A stretch of 64,000 bases of DNA from Flavobacterium sp. (GTDB lineage Bacteria; Bacteroidota; Bacteroidia; Flavobacteriales; Flavobacteriaceae). Below are positions 10,118 to 19,092 of the stretch, piece after piece; the first letter of the stretch is position 1; each line of letters starts with the position of its first letter. The notes under the pieces are model-generated. The model had not been told where the DNA came from and did not search any database. It was given only the letters and a program-made list of their open reading frames with translations. The stretch lies in NCBI GenBank assembly GCA_018883065.1, contig VEQT01000002.1:1-64000 (forward strand), in the 5' to 3' direction. A program made the translations under genes and the position numbers.

Positions 10118-10285
10118 TTTACTTTTACGTTGTGTTGCGCAAATATAGGGATATTCTGTTTTTGAAATTCGTCCATTCTAAAAAATATCGGTCTACAAAA
10201 ACATTTCTAATTGAGTGTTAAAACACACGAAATGCAATATAGGATTGCCTTATCTTTGTGCCAATAACTCCAAATTTTCTCCCCA

Positions 10286-10912
10286 ATGAAAAACGAAATA
10301 CAAGCGGCTTTAGCGCAATCGTATACTTACGAATCCTACCGTGCTGAAGTAAAGAGTCAATTAGAAAAAGGTAAAGTAACCGGCCATGAGCAGTCAGAGG
10401 CATTACTTCATTATACCGAACTCAACGAAGCCCGAATGAATAGGCTAGAGAAAACCACCAACTTAACGGCCGAAACTCAACATGCAATACAACAGTGGGG
10501 GAAAAAAATTGTTTGGCTTGTTCTCACTGAGGGTTGGTGTGGTGATGGTGCTCAGGTCTTGCCTGTTTTATATAAAATAGCACAAGAAAATGCCAATATC
10601 GATTTTAAATTGGTGTTTCGCGATCAAAATGAAGAATTGATGCAACTTGTACTCACCAACGATTCACGGGCAATTCCTAAGTTGTTGATTATTGATGCCG
10701 AATCGCATACACTTTTAGGCCAATGGGGTCCACGCCCACAAGGCGCTTTGGAGCTAATTGCCAACTATAAAAAAGAACATGGTGTTGTCGATGAAACAGC
10801 CAAAGCTAATTTACACTTGTGGTATTTTCACGATAAAGGAGTAGAAATTCAACAAGAAATAGTGGCACTTATGCATCAAGTGCTTTCCACTTCGCTTCAA
10901 AATCAAGAATAG
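10286..10912 (+). CDS. Thioredoxin-fold protein with a single-cysteine active site
   Basis: A 208-residue cytoplasmic protein without a signal peptide. A helical N-terminal region (about 1-70) precedes a thioredoxin-like fold with WCGDGAQ at 84-90 and a cis-proline segment (RAIPKLLI) about 50 residues later. The usual CxxC is reduced to one cysteine (C85), with aspartate and alanine where the second cysteine would be near. A dithiol oxidoreductase role is therefore unlikely; thiol-binding or peroxidase-like functions are possible but unproven. TATCTTTG at 10251-10258 is a likely -7 promoter element. The 3' end overlaps truB by 44 bp in convergent orientation. Confidence 0.78.
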   Translation: MKNEIQAALAQSYTYESYRAEVKSQLEKGKVTGHEQSEALLHYTELNEARMNRLEKTTNLTAETQHAIQQWGKKIVWLVLTEGWCGDGAQVLPVLYKIAQENANIDFKLVFRDQNEELMQLVLTNDSRAIPKLLIIDAESHTLLGQWGPRPQGALELIANYKKEHGVVDETAKANLHLWYFHDKGVEIQQEIVALMHQVLSTSLQNQE

Positions 10913-11570
10913 TAGAGGCGTTTTCAACCCTGTAATTTCCAATTTTGGTGCGGCGTAAGGCCGAAAGGTGCGCCCCGCTCTGTAGTGTTTTTCCAAAATC
11001 AAACGCAAGCGAACGTATGTAAGTTCCTTTGCTACACACTACCCGAAAATCTACCTCTGGTAAGGCAATGCGAGTAATTTCAAATTCGTAAATCGTAGTT
11101 TTTCGCGATGCAATTTCTACCGTTTCACCGGCGCGCGCATGTTCGTACAAACGTTTACCGTCTTTTTTAATGGCTGAAAATACCGGTGGAATTTGGTCAA
11201 TTTCGCCTAAGAATTGCAATCTAGCTTCTTCAATTGTCTGTTCACCAATGTGGTCAATGTCAAAGTGCGCATCGATTTCGGTTTCTAAATCATAGGAAGG
11301 CGTGGTGGCGCCAATATAAAACGTACCGGTATATTCTTTGGCCTGCGCTTGTATTTCGGTAATTTGTTTGGTGAATTTTCCGGTGCAAATGACAAGCAAA
11401 CCACTTGCCAAGGGGTCCAGTGTGCCCGCATGCCCAATTTTAAATTTCTTGGGCAGATTATACTTGCGTTTCAATAAATACTTGAGCTTGTTTACCGCCT
11501 GAAACGATGACCAGTGCAGGGGTTTGTCTACCAGAATGACTTGGCCGTTTAGAAAATCATCGGCCTCCAT
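10869..11570 (-). CDS. truB: tRNA pseudouridine(55) synthase
   Basis: Converts U55 of the T-loop of elongator tRNAs to pseudouridine. The 233-residue protein contains the catalytic segment HAGTLDPLASG near 47-57, with the nucleophilic aspartate in GTLDP. It also has the family start KPLHWSSFQAVNKLK and the later KGTYIRSLAFDFG. At 233 residues it has no extended PUA domain at the C-terminus, as is usual in this phylum. Its start codon abuts uppP (stop and start within one base), so the two are translated from one mRNA. Confidence 0.96.
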   Translation of the reverse strand: MEADDFLNGQVILVDKPLHWSSFQAVNKLKYLLKRKYNLPKKFKIGHAGTLDPLASGLLVICTGKFTKQITEIQAQAKEYTGTFYIGATTPSYDLETEIDAHFDIDHIGEQTIEEARLQFLGEIDQIPPVFSAIKKDGKRLYEHARAGETVEIASRKTTIYEFEITRIALPEVDFRVVCSKGTYIRSLAFDFGKTLQSGAHLSALRRTKIGNYRVENASTILDFEAKWKALDA

Positions 11571-12355
11571 TAAATTACCGTGAGGGGATGAATAAAAAAG
11601 TGAATCAACAACAAAGCGATACCAATTACAATGCGGTAGTAGCCAAATAGTTTAAATCCGTGTTTGGTAAGAAAACCAATGAAACTTTTTATGGCCAACA
11701 ATGCCACAACAAAAGCAGCAATGTTGCCAATAATTAGTAGGTTTATTTCATGCTCACTAAGCACAAAACCTGCTTGATAAAAGTCGTAGCATTTTTTTAC
11801 GGTAGCACCCAACATGGTAGGTATCGCCAAGAAAAAAGAAAATTCGGCAGCAGCAGTTCGACTTAGTTTTTGCGTCATTCCGCCCACTATACTTGCGCCA
11901 CTTCTTGACACACCAGGAATCATAGCCAAGCATTGAAACAAGCCAATTTTGAAGGCAGTTCCATAACTTATTTCCGTATTGTCAGAGTGGGCAAACCATT
12001 CATCTACCTTGAGTAATACAATTCCGCCAAGCAACAAAGAAACGGCAACGGTTACTGGATTTTCTAAAAGCGCGTCAATTTTTTTGCTAAACAATAAGCC
12101 AAAAACAACGGCCGGAATAAAAGCAATCCCTAACTTAAAATAGAAATCAACCGACTGAAAAAAGCGTTTAAAATAGAGCGCTAGCACTGAGAGTATGGCA
12201 CCCAATTGAATCACGATGGTAAATAATTTGGTAAATTCTTCGTGGGCAATACCAAAAAATGAACTGGCAATAATCATGTGGCCAGTAGATGAAATGGGTA
12301 AAAATTCTGTAACGCCTTCAATAATCGCCAAGGCAACTGCTTCAAAGGTGTTCAT
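11570..12355 (-). CDS. uppP: Undecaprenyl-diphosphatase
   Basis: Dephosphorylates undecaprenyl pyrophosphate to recycle the lipid carrier of peptidoglycan and O-antigen synthesis; a polytopic inner-membrane protein of the BacA type. The 261-residue sequence carries both catalytic signatures, [14 protein letters not shown] at 14-27 and PGVSRSGAS near 146-154, among about eight hydrophobic helices. The start at 12355 directly follows the DUF3098 stop codon at 12356-12358. The gene is the third of the ftsX-DUF3098-uppP-truB run. The BacA family can confer bacitracin tolerance when abundant, a property of the family rather than evidence of resistance here. Confidence 0.96.
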   Translation of the reverse strand: MNTFEAVALAIIEGVTEFLPISSTGHMIIASSFFGIAHEEFTKLFTIVIQLGAILSVLALYFKRFFQSVDFYFKLGIAFIPAVVFGLLFSKKIDALLENPVTVAVSLLLGGIVLLKVDEWFAHSDNTEISYGTAFKIGLFQCLAMIPGVSRSGASIVGGMTQKLSRTAAAEFSFFLAIPTMLGATVKKCYDFYQAGFVLSEHEINLLIIGNIAAFVVALLAIKSFIGFLTKHGFKLFGYYRIVIGIALLLIHFFIHPLTVI

Positions 12356-12634
12356 TTAGTTTTTTTTCGGATTTTTTAATACAGCAAAAACAGTGAGTCC
12401 AAACCCAATTAAAACCACAGTTGGGGCTAATCGAATGCGACGAAAATTAAAAATTGCGTCATTAAATACGGTTGGATCTTCACTTCCTCCTCCGGCCATT
12501 AAAAGAAAACCAATACATATAACGGCAATGCCCGCAAGAAGTAATTGGTAGTTTATTTTTCCAAAAAGAAATTCGGTTTGTGGAGTTGCAGAACTTGATT
12601 TGGGTTGGGTTGATTCAGGTTTTTGCGCTTTCAT
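12356..12634 (-). CDS. DUF3098 small membrane protein
   Basis: A 92-residue protein with a polar, Ser/Thr/Gln-rich N-terminus (about 1-28), two hydrophobic helices (about 30-48 and 68-86) and a positively charged tail. It matches the Bacteroidota family DUF3098, whose function is unknown. It lies between the cell-division permease FtsX (10-base gap) and uppP (no gap). This supports a role at the envelope or division site, though only by position. Confidence 0.82.
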   Translation of the reverse strand: MKAQKPESTQPKSSSATPQTEFLFGKINYQLLLAGIAVICIGFLLMAGGGSEDPTVFNDAIFNFRRIRLAPTVVLIGFGLTVFAVLKNPKKN

Positions 12635-12644
12635 AAAAAATCGA

Positions 12645-13520
12645 TTAGTATAAATCGTCAGTTCGTAAATTCAAATAACGTTGGGTAGCAAAGTAGGTAC
12701 TGAGCCAAGTAATGAGTACGCCCAAAACCAACACGCCTAAAAGAACTCCGCCTACAGCTAGTGGGTTTTCTAAGATTCCCAAGTTGGGATAACTACTGTT
12801 TATATAAAGCAAACATGCAATCAAGGCAAATACAGCACAAACGGCACCTGCTAGTCCCAATTTGACACTACGCCAAATAAAGGGTTTGCGAATAAATGAC
12901 TTGGTCGCGCCTACCATTTGCATGGTTTTGATGATGAAACGGTTGGCATAAATGGAAAGACGCATCGAACTGTTGATGAGCACCACCGCAACTAAAGCCA
13001 AGAATCCACTGATAATAAGAATCCACAAGCTTACTTTTTTGATGTTGTCATTTACTAAGTTGACCAATTGTTTATCGTATACAATATCCGATACCATTTC
13101 ATTGGCCCGAAAGTGATCTTCAATTTTGCGAATGTTCTCCGCGTTGATATAGTCGGCTTTAAGGTGAATGTCAAAGGAATTTTGTAAGGGATTAGCACCC
13201 AAAAAAGTCATGAAATCTTCGCCTATAATGTCGGTGTGCATTTTGGCAGCTTCTTCTTTGGTTACATACACACTCGATTTGACAAATTTGGCTGTTTTTA
13301 ACTCGTTTTTGAACGCGGTAAAAACCGTATCGGTTGCTTCATTTTTGAAGAAAACCGTCATGGCAATTTCTTCTTTAAAATCGTCGGCTAGTTTTTTGGA
13401 ATTTAGGATAAACAAACCCAAAAGCCCCAATAAAAATAGCACCAAAAACATACTAAATACTACAGAAATATAAGAGGAAATTAGTCGGCGTTTTTGAAAT
13501 TTTTCGAAAGAAGAACTCAT
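12645..13520 (-). CDS. ftsX: Cell-division permease FtsX
   Basis: A membrane subunit of the FtsEX ABC complex, which relays ATP hydrolysis to periplasmic peptidoglycan hydrolases during division. The 291-residue protein has the FtsX order: cytoplasmic N-terminus, TM1 (about 17-37), an extracytoplasmic domain (about 45-160), then three more helices (about 168-190, 215-238, 258-280). The conserved MQMVGATKSFIRKPF loop is present. No ftsE is adjacent, which is normal for this phylum. First gene of the ftsX-DUF3098-uppP-truB run. Confidence 0.9.
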   Translation of the reverse strand: MSSSFEKFQKRRLISSYISVVFSMFLVLFLLGLLGLFILNSKKLADDFKEEIAMTVFFKNEATDTVFTAFKNELKTAKFVKSSVYVTKEEAAKMHTDIIGEDFMTFLGANPLQNSFDIHLKADYINAENIRKIEDHFRANEMVSDIVYDKQLVNLVNDNIKKVSLWILIISGFLALVAVVLINSSMRLSIYANRFIIKTMQMVGATKSFIRKPFIWRSVKLGLAGAVCAVFALIACLLYINSSYPNLGILENPLAVGGVLLGVLVLGVLITWLSTYFATQRYLNLRTDDLY

Positions 13521-13588
13521 AGAGAATAGAAATTATGGGGTAAAAATAATAAAGAAATTGGTTAAATTTAGTTATTAACGTTCAAAGT

Positions 13589-13618
13589 TTTGACTTTCGT
13601 ACAATAAACGTAAATTTG
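13589..13618 (+). promoter_or_regulatory. Promoter of leuS
   Basis: TTTG at 13589-13592 and TAAATTTG at 13611-13618 with an 18-base spacer fit the Bacteroidota -33/-7 consensus. The predicted transcript would start near 13625, about 13 bases before the leuS ATG. Confidence 0.65.
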
Positions 13619-13637
13619 CCCACCTAAACGCATCCTG

Positions 13638-16514
13638 ATGAAATACAATCCAACCGAAATCGAGGCCAAATGGCAAAAATACTGGGCCGAGCACCGCACC
13701 TTTGCCGCCCAAACGGCTTCAGAAAAACCCAAATATTATGTGTTGGATATGTTTCCTTACCCTTCTGGAGCAGGTTTGCATGTGGGCCATCCGTTGGGCT
13801 ACATTGCTTCTGATATTGTGGCCAGATTTAAACGCCACAAAGGGTTTAATGTGTTGCATCCACAAGGCTACGATTCGTTTGGTTTACCCGCCGAACAATA
13901 TGCCATTCAAACAGGTCAACATCCCGAGAAAACAACCCGAGAAAACATTGCCCGTTACCGAGAACAACTCGATAAAATTGGATTCTCTTTTGATTGGAAC
14001 CGCGAGGTACGCACCTCGAATCCAGATTATTACAAACATACCCAGTGGATTTTTATTCAATTATTCAATTCGTGGTATAACAAAACCAGCGACAAGGCAG
14101 AGCCCATTTCGAGCTTGATCGCCCAATTTGAACAAGCTGGAAATAGCCAAGTACAGGCCGTTTGCGACGAGCATATTGCTGCTTTTACCGCGCAAGAATG
14201 GAATGCATTTTCCTCAGATAAACAACAACAAATCCTGCTCCAATACCGCCTAACTTATTTGGCCGAGACCGAAGTAAATTGGTGCCCTGCATTGGGAACC
14301 GTATTAGCCAATGATGAAATTATCAATGGAGTTTCTGAACGCGGCGGACATCCTGTTATTCGTAAAAAAATGACCCAGTGGTCGATGCGGATATCTGCTT
14401 ATGCCGAACGCTTGTTGCAAGGATTGGAAACCATCGATTGGAGCGAATCCATCAAAGAATCCCAACGCAATTGGATCGGAAAATCAGTGGGAGTTTCGGT
14501 GAAGTTTCAAGTTTCAGGTTCCAAGTTTCAAGTTGAAGTATTTACAACGCGTCCTGATACCATTTTTGGAGTTACGTTTATGACCTTGGCGCCCGAACAC
14601 GAGTTGGTGTCGCAAATCACTACATCTGAGCAAAAATTGGCAGTTGAATCCTATATTGAAGCGACTGCCAAACGTTCTGAACGCGAGCGAATGGCCGATG
14701 TAAAAACCATTTCGGGCGTGTTTACTGGAGCCTATGCCGAACATCCATTGACCAAAGAACTCATCCCGATTTGGATCGGGGACTACGTTTTGGCTGGCTA
14801 CGGAACTGGCGCAGTAATGGCCGTGCCTTGCGGAGATGAACGTGATTATGCTTTTGCTCACCACTTCAAAGGACAAATGGGTATGCCTGAAATCAAGAAT
14901 ATTTTCAGCCCACTAACCTCCGATGGGGGAATTGATGCTTCTGATGCGTGTATCGCTACGGAAGCCTTTTCAAAGAAAGAAGGGTTCCAATTTAAAAATT
15001 CTGATTTCTTAAACGGATTAGATTACAAAACGGGAACTCAAAAAGCCATTGCCGAATTAGAAAAAATAGGCGCAGGAAAAGCCAAAGTAAATTACCGCTT
15101 GCGTGATGCAGTATTTTCACGTCAACGCTATTGGGGTGAACCTTTTCCGGTATATTACGTGAATGGGTTTCCACAGATGATCGAGCAAAAATACTTACCC
15201 ATCGTTTTGCCCGAAGTAGACAACTATCTCCCTACCGAAGACGGACAACCGCCATTAGGAAACGCCAAAGCTTGGCATTGGGATACAAATACCAATCAAA
15301 TCGTAGCAGTTGAAGATAGTGCTAATCCTCCTCAAGGGGTTTGGGGGCTTGAACTCAATACAATGCCGGGTTGGGCAGGAAGTTCGTGGTATTGGATGCG
15401 CTACATGGACGCGCAAAACGATACAGAATTTGCTAGCCAAGAAGCCTTACATTACTGGCAAAATGTTGATTTATATATTGGTGGAAGCGAACATGCCACA
15501 GGGCATTTATTATACTCCCGTTTTTGGAATAAATTCTTGAAAGATTTGGGCTATGCGCCTACCGAGGAACCTTTTAAAAAACTCATCAACCAAGGAATGA
15601 TATTGGGTATGAGTGCCTTTGTGTATCGCAGTGAAGATGCCAAAACCCTTTATTCAAAAGGATTAATTGCCGATAAAAAAGTACAACCCATACACGTTGA
15701 TTTGTCGGTGATCAATGACATGACCAATGAGTTAAATATTGAAGCGTTCAGAAATCACCCCTTATATTCCGACTATAAAAACGCCGAATTTGTTTTTGAA
15801 AACGGCAAATTTTATGTAGGACGGGAAGTAGAAAAAATGTCCAAATCCAAATACAATGTGGTGAACCCAGACGATATTTGTCACGAATTTGGGGCCGATA
15901 CCTTGCGTTTATACGAGATGTTTTTGGGCCCATTAGAACAAGCCAAACCCTGGAATACAGCTGGAATCACTGGGGTATTTGGCTTCTTGAAAAAATTGTG
16001 GCGTTTGTATTTTGACGAAAATGGTTTGGTCATTACATCAAACGAACCCAACAAAGAAAGTTGGAAATCACTGCACAAAACCATCAAAAAGGTAACAGAT
16101 GATATCGAGCATTTCTCTTTCAATACCTCAGTAAGTCAATTCATGATATGCGTAAACGAATTGACCGCACAAAACTGTCACGAGCGAGCCATTTTAGAAC
16201 CCTTAGCGGTTTTGATTTCGCCTTATGCCCCGCACATAGCCGAAGAATTGTGGAGTGTGTTGGGCCACGCGGGTTCAATTTCGGAAGTTCCCTTTCCCGT
16301 TTTTGACGCCCAGTACTTGGTAGAAAGCGAAAAAGAATACCCGGTTTCGTTCAATGGAAAAATGCGCTTCACGCTCACCTTGCCACTCGATTTAACGGCT
16401 GCTCAAATAGAAGAAATTGTCATGGCCGATGAACGCACCCAAAAACAATTAGAAGGGCGAGTGCCCAATAAAGTGATTATCGTGCCGGGAAAAATCATCA
16501 ATCTGGTGGGCTAA
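13638..16514 (+). CDS. leuS: Leucyl-tRNA synthetase
   Basis: A class I synthetase charging tRNA-Leu, with an editing (CP1) domain that removes misactivated norvaline or isoleucine. The 958-residue protein has the HIGH-type signature in PYPSGAGLHVGHPLGY (about 40-55) and KMSKS near 733-737. The editing domain includes FTTRPDTIFGVTF (about 300-312) and the GTGAVMAVPCGDERD block near 390-404. A repetitive DNA stretch (14502-14537) encodes FQVSGSKFQVE just ahead of the editing pocket without disturbing the frame. The ATG at 13638 gives the usual MKYNPTEIEAKWQ start. Confidence 0.97.
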   Translation: MKYNPTEIEAKWQKYWAEHRTFAAQTASEKPKYYVLDMFPYPSGAGLHVGHPLGYIASDIVARFKRHKGFNVLHPQGYDSFGLPAEQYAIQTGQHPEKTTRENIARYREQLDKIGFSFDWNREVRTSNPDYYKHTQWIFIQLFNSWYNKTSDKAEPISSLIAQFEQAGNSQVQAVCDEHIAAFTAQEWNAFSSDKQQQILLQYRLTYLAETEVNWCPALGTVLANDEIINGVSERGGHPVIRKKMTQWSMRISAYAERLLQGLETIDWSESIKESQRNWIGKSVGVSVKFQVSGSKFQVEVFTTRPDTIFGVTFMTLAPEHELVSQITTSEQKLAVESYIEATAKRSERERMADVKTISGVFTGAYAEHPLTKELIPIWIGDYVLAGYGTGAVMAVPCGDERDYAFAHHFKGQMGMPEIKNIFSPLTSDGGIDASDACIATEAFSKKEGFQFKNSDFLNGLDYKTGTQKAIAELEKIGAGKAKVNYRLRDAVFSRQRYWGEPFPVYYVNGFPQMIEQKYLPIVLPEVDNYLPTEDGQPPLGNAKAWHWDTNTNQIVAVEDSANPPQGVWGLELNTMPGWAGSSWYWMRYMDAQNDTEFASQEALHYWQNVDLYIGGSEHATGHLLYSRFWNKFLKDLGYAPTEEPFKKLINQGMILGMSAFVYRSEDAKTLYSKGLIADKKVQPIHVDLSVINDMTNELNIEAFRNHPLYSDYKNAEFVFENGKFYVGREVEKMSKSKYNVVNPDDICHEFGADTLRLYEMFLGPLEQAKPWNTAGITGVFGFLKKLWRLYFDENGLVITSNEPNKESWKSLHKTIKKVTDDIEHFSFNTSVSQFMICVNELTAQNCHERAILEPLAVLISPYAPHIAEELWSVLGHAGSISEVPFPVFDAQYLVESEKEYPVSFNGKMRFTLTLPLDLTAAQIEEIVMADERTQKQLEGRVPNKVIIVPGKIINLVG
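14502..14537 (+). repeat. Low-complexity AAGTTTCAAGTTTCAGG-type repeat inside leuS
   Basis: Units of AAGTTTCA and GTTCCAAGTTTCAAG succeed one another in the coding sequence. The composition is like the short intergenic repeats seen in flavobacteria. It encodes FQV-SGSK-FQV in frame. The spacing between flanking conserved blocks looks normal, so it may be a chance match or an old, accommodated repeat. Confidence 0.5.
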
Positions 16515-16603
16515 ACTGACAAAAATGCAGTTTAATGAATTTTTTCAGTGTTGGCCTGTAATTTGTAAGTAATAGAAATAGTAACTTTTAAAATTCAGAA
16601 ATC

Positions 16604-17272
16604 ATGTTTATACTAATGATTGGAATTATGTTGGCCAGCTGGCTTGTGAGTAACCAACTGAAAAACAAATTTGAAACCTATTCAAAATTACATTTACAAA
16701 ATGGCATGAGCGGCGCTGAAATTGCTGAAAAAATGTTGGCCGATCATGGGATCACCGATGTGCGCGTGATTTCTACTCCTGGTCAACTCACCGACCACTA
16801 CAATCCTGCCGACAAAACGGTGAATTTGAGTGAAGGAGTCTATAACCAACGCAATGCCGCCGCGGCTGCAGTTGCGGCACATGAATGTGGTCATGCCGTG
16901 CAACATGCAGTTGCCTATTCGATGCTTACGTTGCGTTCGCAATTGGTGCCTATCGTTTCGGTGGCTTCCAATTATGTACAGTGGGTTTTATTGGCCGGTA
17001 TTTTAATGGTGAACTCCTTTCCACAATTGCTCTTAATTGGCATTTTGCTTTTTGCAGCGACAACAATTTTTTCGGTAATCACTTTGCCAGTAGAATATGA
17101 TGCCAGTAATCGGGCCTTAGCTTGGTTAGAAAAAAGTCAAGTTGTAACTGCCCAAGAACACGAAGGTGCTGCCGATGCGCTTAAATGGGCTGCTCGCACC
17201 TATGTGGTAGCCGCCATAGGTTCGGTAGGGACTTTAATTTATTATGTGATGATTTATCTCAATCGTAAATAA
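16604..17272 (+). CDS. Membrane zinc metallopeptidase, YugP family
   Basis: A 222-residue integral membrane protein of the DUF2268/YugP-type neutral zinc peptidases. An N-terminal hydrophobic segment (about 1-14) precedes a soluble part with the zinc motif HECGH at about 93-97 (AAHECGHAVQH). Two helices follow (about 122-165), then a second soluble segment containing EHEGAADALKWAA (about 185-197), which may supply the third ligand, and a final helix (about 198-218). The family is widespread, with no defined substrate. It is monocistronic here, closed by the bidirectional terminator at 17271-17303 that it shares with the convergent saccharopine-dehydrogenase-like gene. Confidence 0.85.
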   Translation: MFILMIGIMLASWLVSNQLKNKFETYSKLHLQNGMSGAEIAEKMLADHGITDVRVISTPGQLTDHYNPADKTVNLSEGVYNQRNAAAAAVAAHECGHAVQHAVAYSMLTLRSQLVPIVSVASNYVQWVLLAGILMVNSFPQLLLIGILLFAATTIFSVITLPVEYDASNRALAWLEKSQVVTAQEHEGAADALKWAARTYVVAAIGSVGTLIYYVMIYLNRK

Positions 17273-17303
17273 AAAAAGGGAGTGTAGACGCACTCCCTTT
17301 TTT
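17271..17303. terminator. Bidirectional intrinsic terminator
   Basis: GGGAGTG (17278-17284) and CACTCCC (17291-17297) form a perfect stem with a 6-base loop. It is preceded by a run of As and followed by six Ts, so it can stop transcripts from both converging genes. Confidence 0.9.
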
Positions 17304-17319
17304 ATGATATTGGGTTTCT

Positions 17320-18693
17320 TCAAGAAACGAGTACTTTGTCGGGATTATAGCCCACATAAGGCATAACACTTTCTACAAAATGAATGCCGTAATCTTCTAA
17401 TTCGTCCAAAATGGGTTCGTAAACTTCTTTGCGAATAGGTAATTGTACACCTGGGGTGGTGATTTTGCCATTTAAAATAAGTAAAGCAGCCATGGCAACC
17501 GGAAGCCCAACTGTTTTGGCCATAGCCGTATACAGCTGATCGTCGCCCAAGCACACCATTTTCGAATCAATTTGTTTTTGATGGCCGTTTAATTCGAATC
17601 CAAATTTGTGGTACATCACAATCATGTCTTTGTCCTGTGGACCCAAGGTCCATTGATCGGCGAGAATTTTTTCGAGAATTTGAGCCGGTGTAGCGTTTTT
17701 AAGACCTACTTTTTTGGAGGCATTAAAAAGATCCAATTCAATCAATTTATCCCACATGCTGTCGTCTTGTTCGATGCCCAATTGCAAGCGCATTTTAATT
17801 TCGACCGAATCAGTAGGGTGGTAGGGCAAAAACAAGTTGGTGAATTCTCGGTAACTGAGTTGTTCGGAGTCATCTAAAACATACGAATCATCGGTCATGC
17901 CCAGTTGCACAAACATATTCCACGCTTTTGAAAATCCGACACGACGAATGGTGCCACGGTATAATGTCAAGGCATCTTCTAGGCCATAGACCGAGCGGTA
18001 TTTTAAGGAATCTCGGTTGGCGTAGGCCTCAAATTTTCCGTAACCTTCTACGTGTAAAAATTCAGTACGACGAAACAATTTATGGTATGGAATGTATTTG
18101 TATTTGCCTTCTTGGATAAATTTGGCAGCACCGCCTTGTCCAGCCAACACCACATTACGGGGAGCCCAAGTAAATTTGTAATTCCACAAATTGGTGTCCG
18201 ATTCGGGGGCAACCAAGCCGCCACAAAAGGATTCAAACAATAACATTTTTCCGCCTTGCTCTCGAATTTCGTCAATGACTTTCATGGCACTCATGTGATC
18301 AATTCCCGGATCGAGTCCAATTTCATTCATGAAAATTAAGTTGTTGGCTTTCGCCTCTGTGTCTAATTCCTGCATCGCATCACTGATGTAAGAAGCAGTA
18401 ACCAAATGTTTTTTATAGGTAATGCAATCTTTGGCTACTTCGATGTGCAAGTGGGCCGGTAACATCGAAATCACTAAGTCTACTTGTTGAATCGCTGCTG
18501 CACGGGCATCGGCATTAAAAATGTCTAACGCTATGGCGGTGGTATGCGGATGATTCTTGGTTTTTTGTTGAGCCAATTCAAGCGATAAATCGGCAATAAA
18601 TAAGTGCAATTGTTCTGCTTCAGCCTTATTCATTAGGTAGTGAATTAAGGAAGTTGCCGAGCGCCCTGCACCAATAATTAGGATATTTCTCAT
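17320..18693 (-). CDS. Saccharopine dehydrogenase-like (lysine pathway) oxidoreductase
   Basis: A 457-residue NAD(P)-dependent enzyme. The N-terminal Rossmann domain has the dinucleotide motif GAGRSATSLIHYL (about 8-20) and an acidic residue after the second strand. The middle has the family block NEIGLDPGIDHMSAM (about 129-143), and the C-terminus is a saccharopine-dehydrogenase substrate domain. The family includes saccharopine reductases (glutamate-forming, LYS9-like) and bacterial lysine-ketoglutarate reductases. The sequence alone does not settle the direction or cofactor. It stands alone between terminators, with no adjacent lysine genes. Confidence 0.82.
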   Translation of the reverse strand: MRNILIIGAGRSATSLIHYLMNKAEAEQLHLFIADLSLELAQQKTKNHPHTTAIALDIFNADARAAAIQQVDLVISMLPAHLHIEVAKDCITYKKHLVTASYISDAMQELDTEAKANNLIFMNEIGLDPGIDHMSAMKVIDEIREQGGKMLLFESFCGGLVAPESDTNLWNYKFTWAPRNVVLAGQGGAAKFIQEGKYKYIPYHKLFRRTEFLHVEGYGKFEAYANRDSLKYRSVYGLEDALTLYRGTIRRVGFSKAWNMFVQLGMTDDSYVLDDSEQLSYREFTNLFLPYHPTDSVEIKMRLQLGIEQDDSMWDKLIELDLFNASKKVGLKNATPAQILEKILADQWTLGPQDKDMIVMYHKFGFELNGHQKQIDSKMVCLGDDQLYTAMAKTVGLPVAMAALLILNGKITTPGVQLPIRKEVYEPILDELEDYGIHFVESVMPYVGYNPDKVLVS

Positions 18694-18777
18694 GGTAAAC
18701 CGGTCAATTAACGCCCAAAGGTATCAATTTGTAGCAGTTAAAAAAATCTGCCCAAAGAAATCAAAAATCGGTTAAAA

Positions 18778-19086
18778 TTATAGATTTTCTAGGTCTTCTA
18801 AATCTTGTTTTTTGTTGATTTCCTTGCGTTGTTCAAATTGTTTGTCTGGCGCAACCTCATCGGGAATAAAACTTCGTACTACAATAAATAGGAGGATTGT
18901 GGCTTGAATCAGCAATAAAATCACAGGCCATTTTTTTTGTGCAGCAGTTGATTTCAACCAAGCTAAACCGCTACAAACCAAACCTAATGCAACCGGAATC
19001 AGTCCAATTGTTCCCATGGGAAGTATAATAAATAAAACGCTGATAGCGACAAATAGGAAAGCCAATATAAGTGCAAGTTTTCGCAT
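18778..19086 (-). CDS. Small three-helix membrane protein of unknown function
   Basis: A 102-residue protein with three closely spaced hydrophobic segments (about 3-25, 28-45, 53-71), then a charged tail rich in Lys, Glu and Asp. I do not recognise a named family. It is 6 bases downstream of the DUF3108 gene on the same strand and is likely co-transcribed. Length and codon use look genuine. Confidence 0.65.
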   Translation of the reverse strand: MRKLALILAFLFVAISVLFIILPMGTIGLIPVALGLVCSGLAWLKSTAAQKKWPVILLLIQATILLFIVVRSFIPDEVAPDKQFEQRKEINKKQDLEDLENL

Positions 19087-19092
19087 AGAAAT

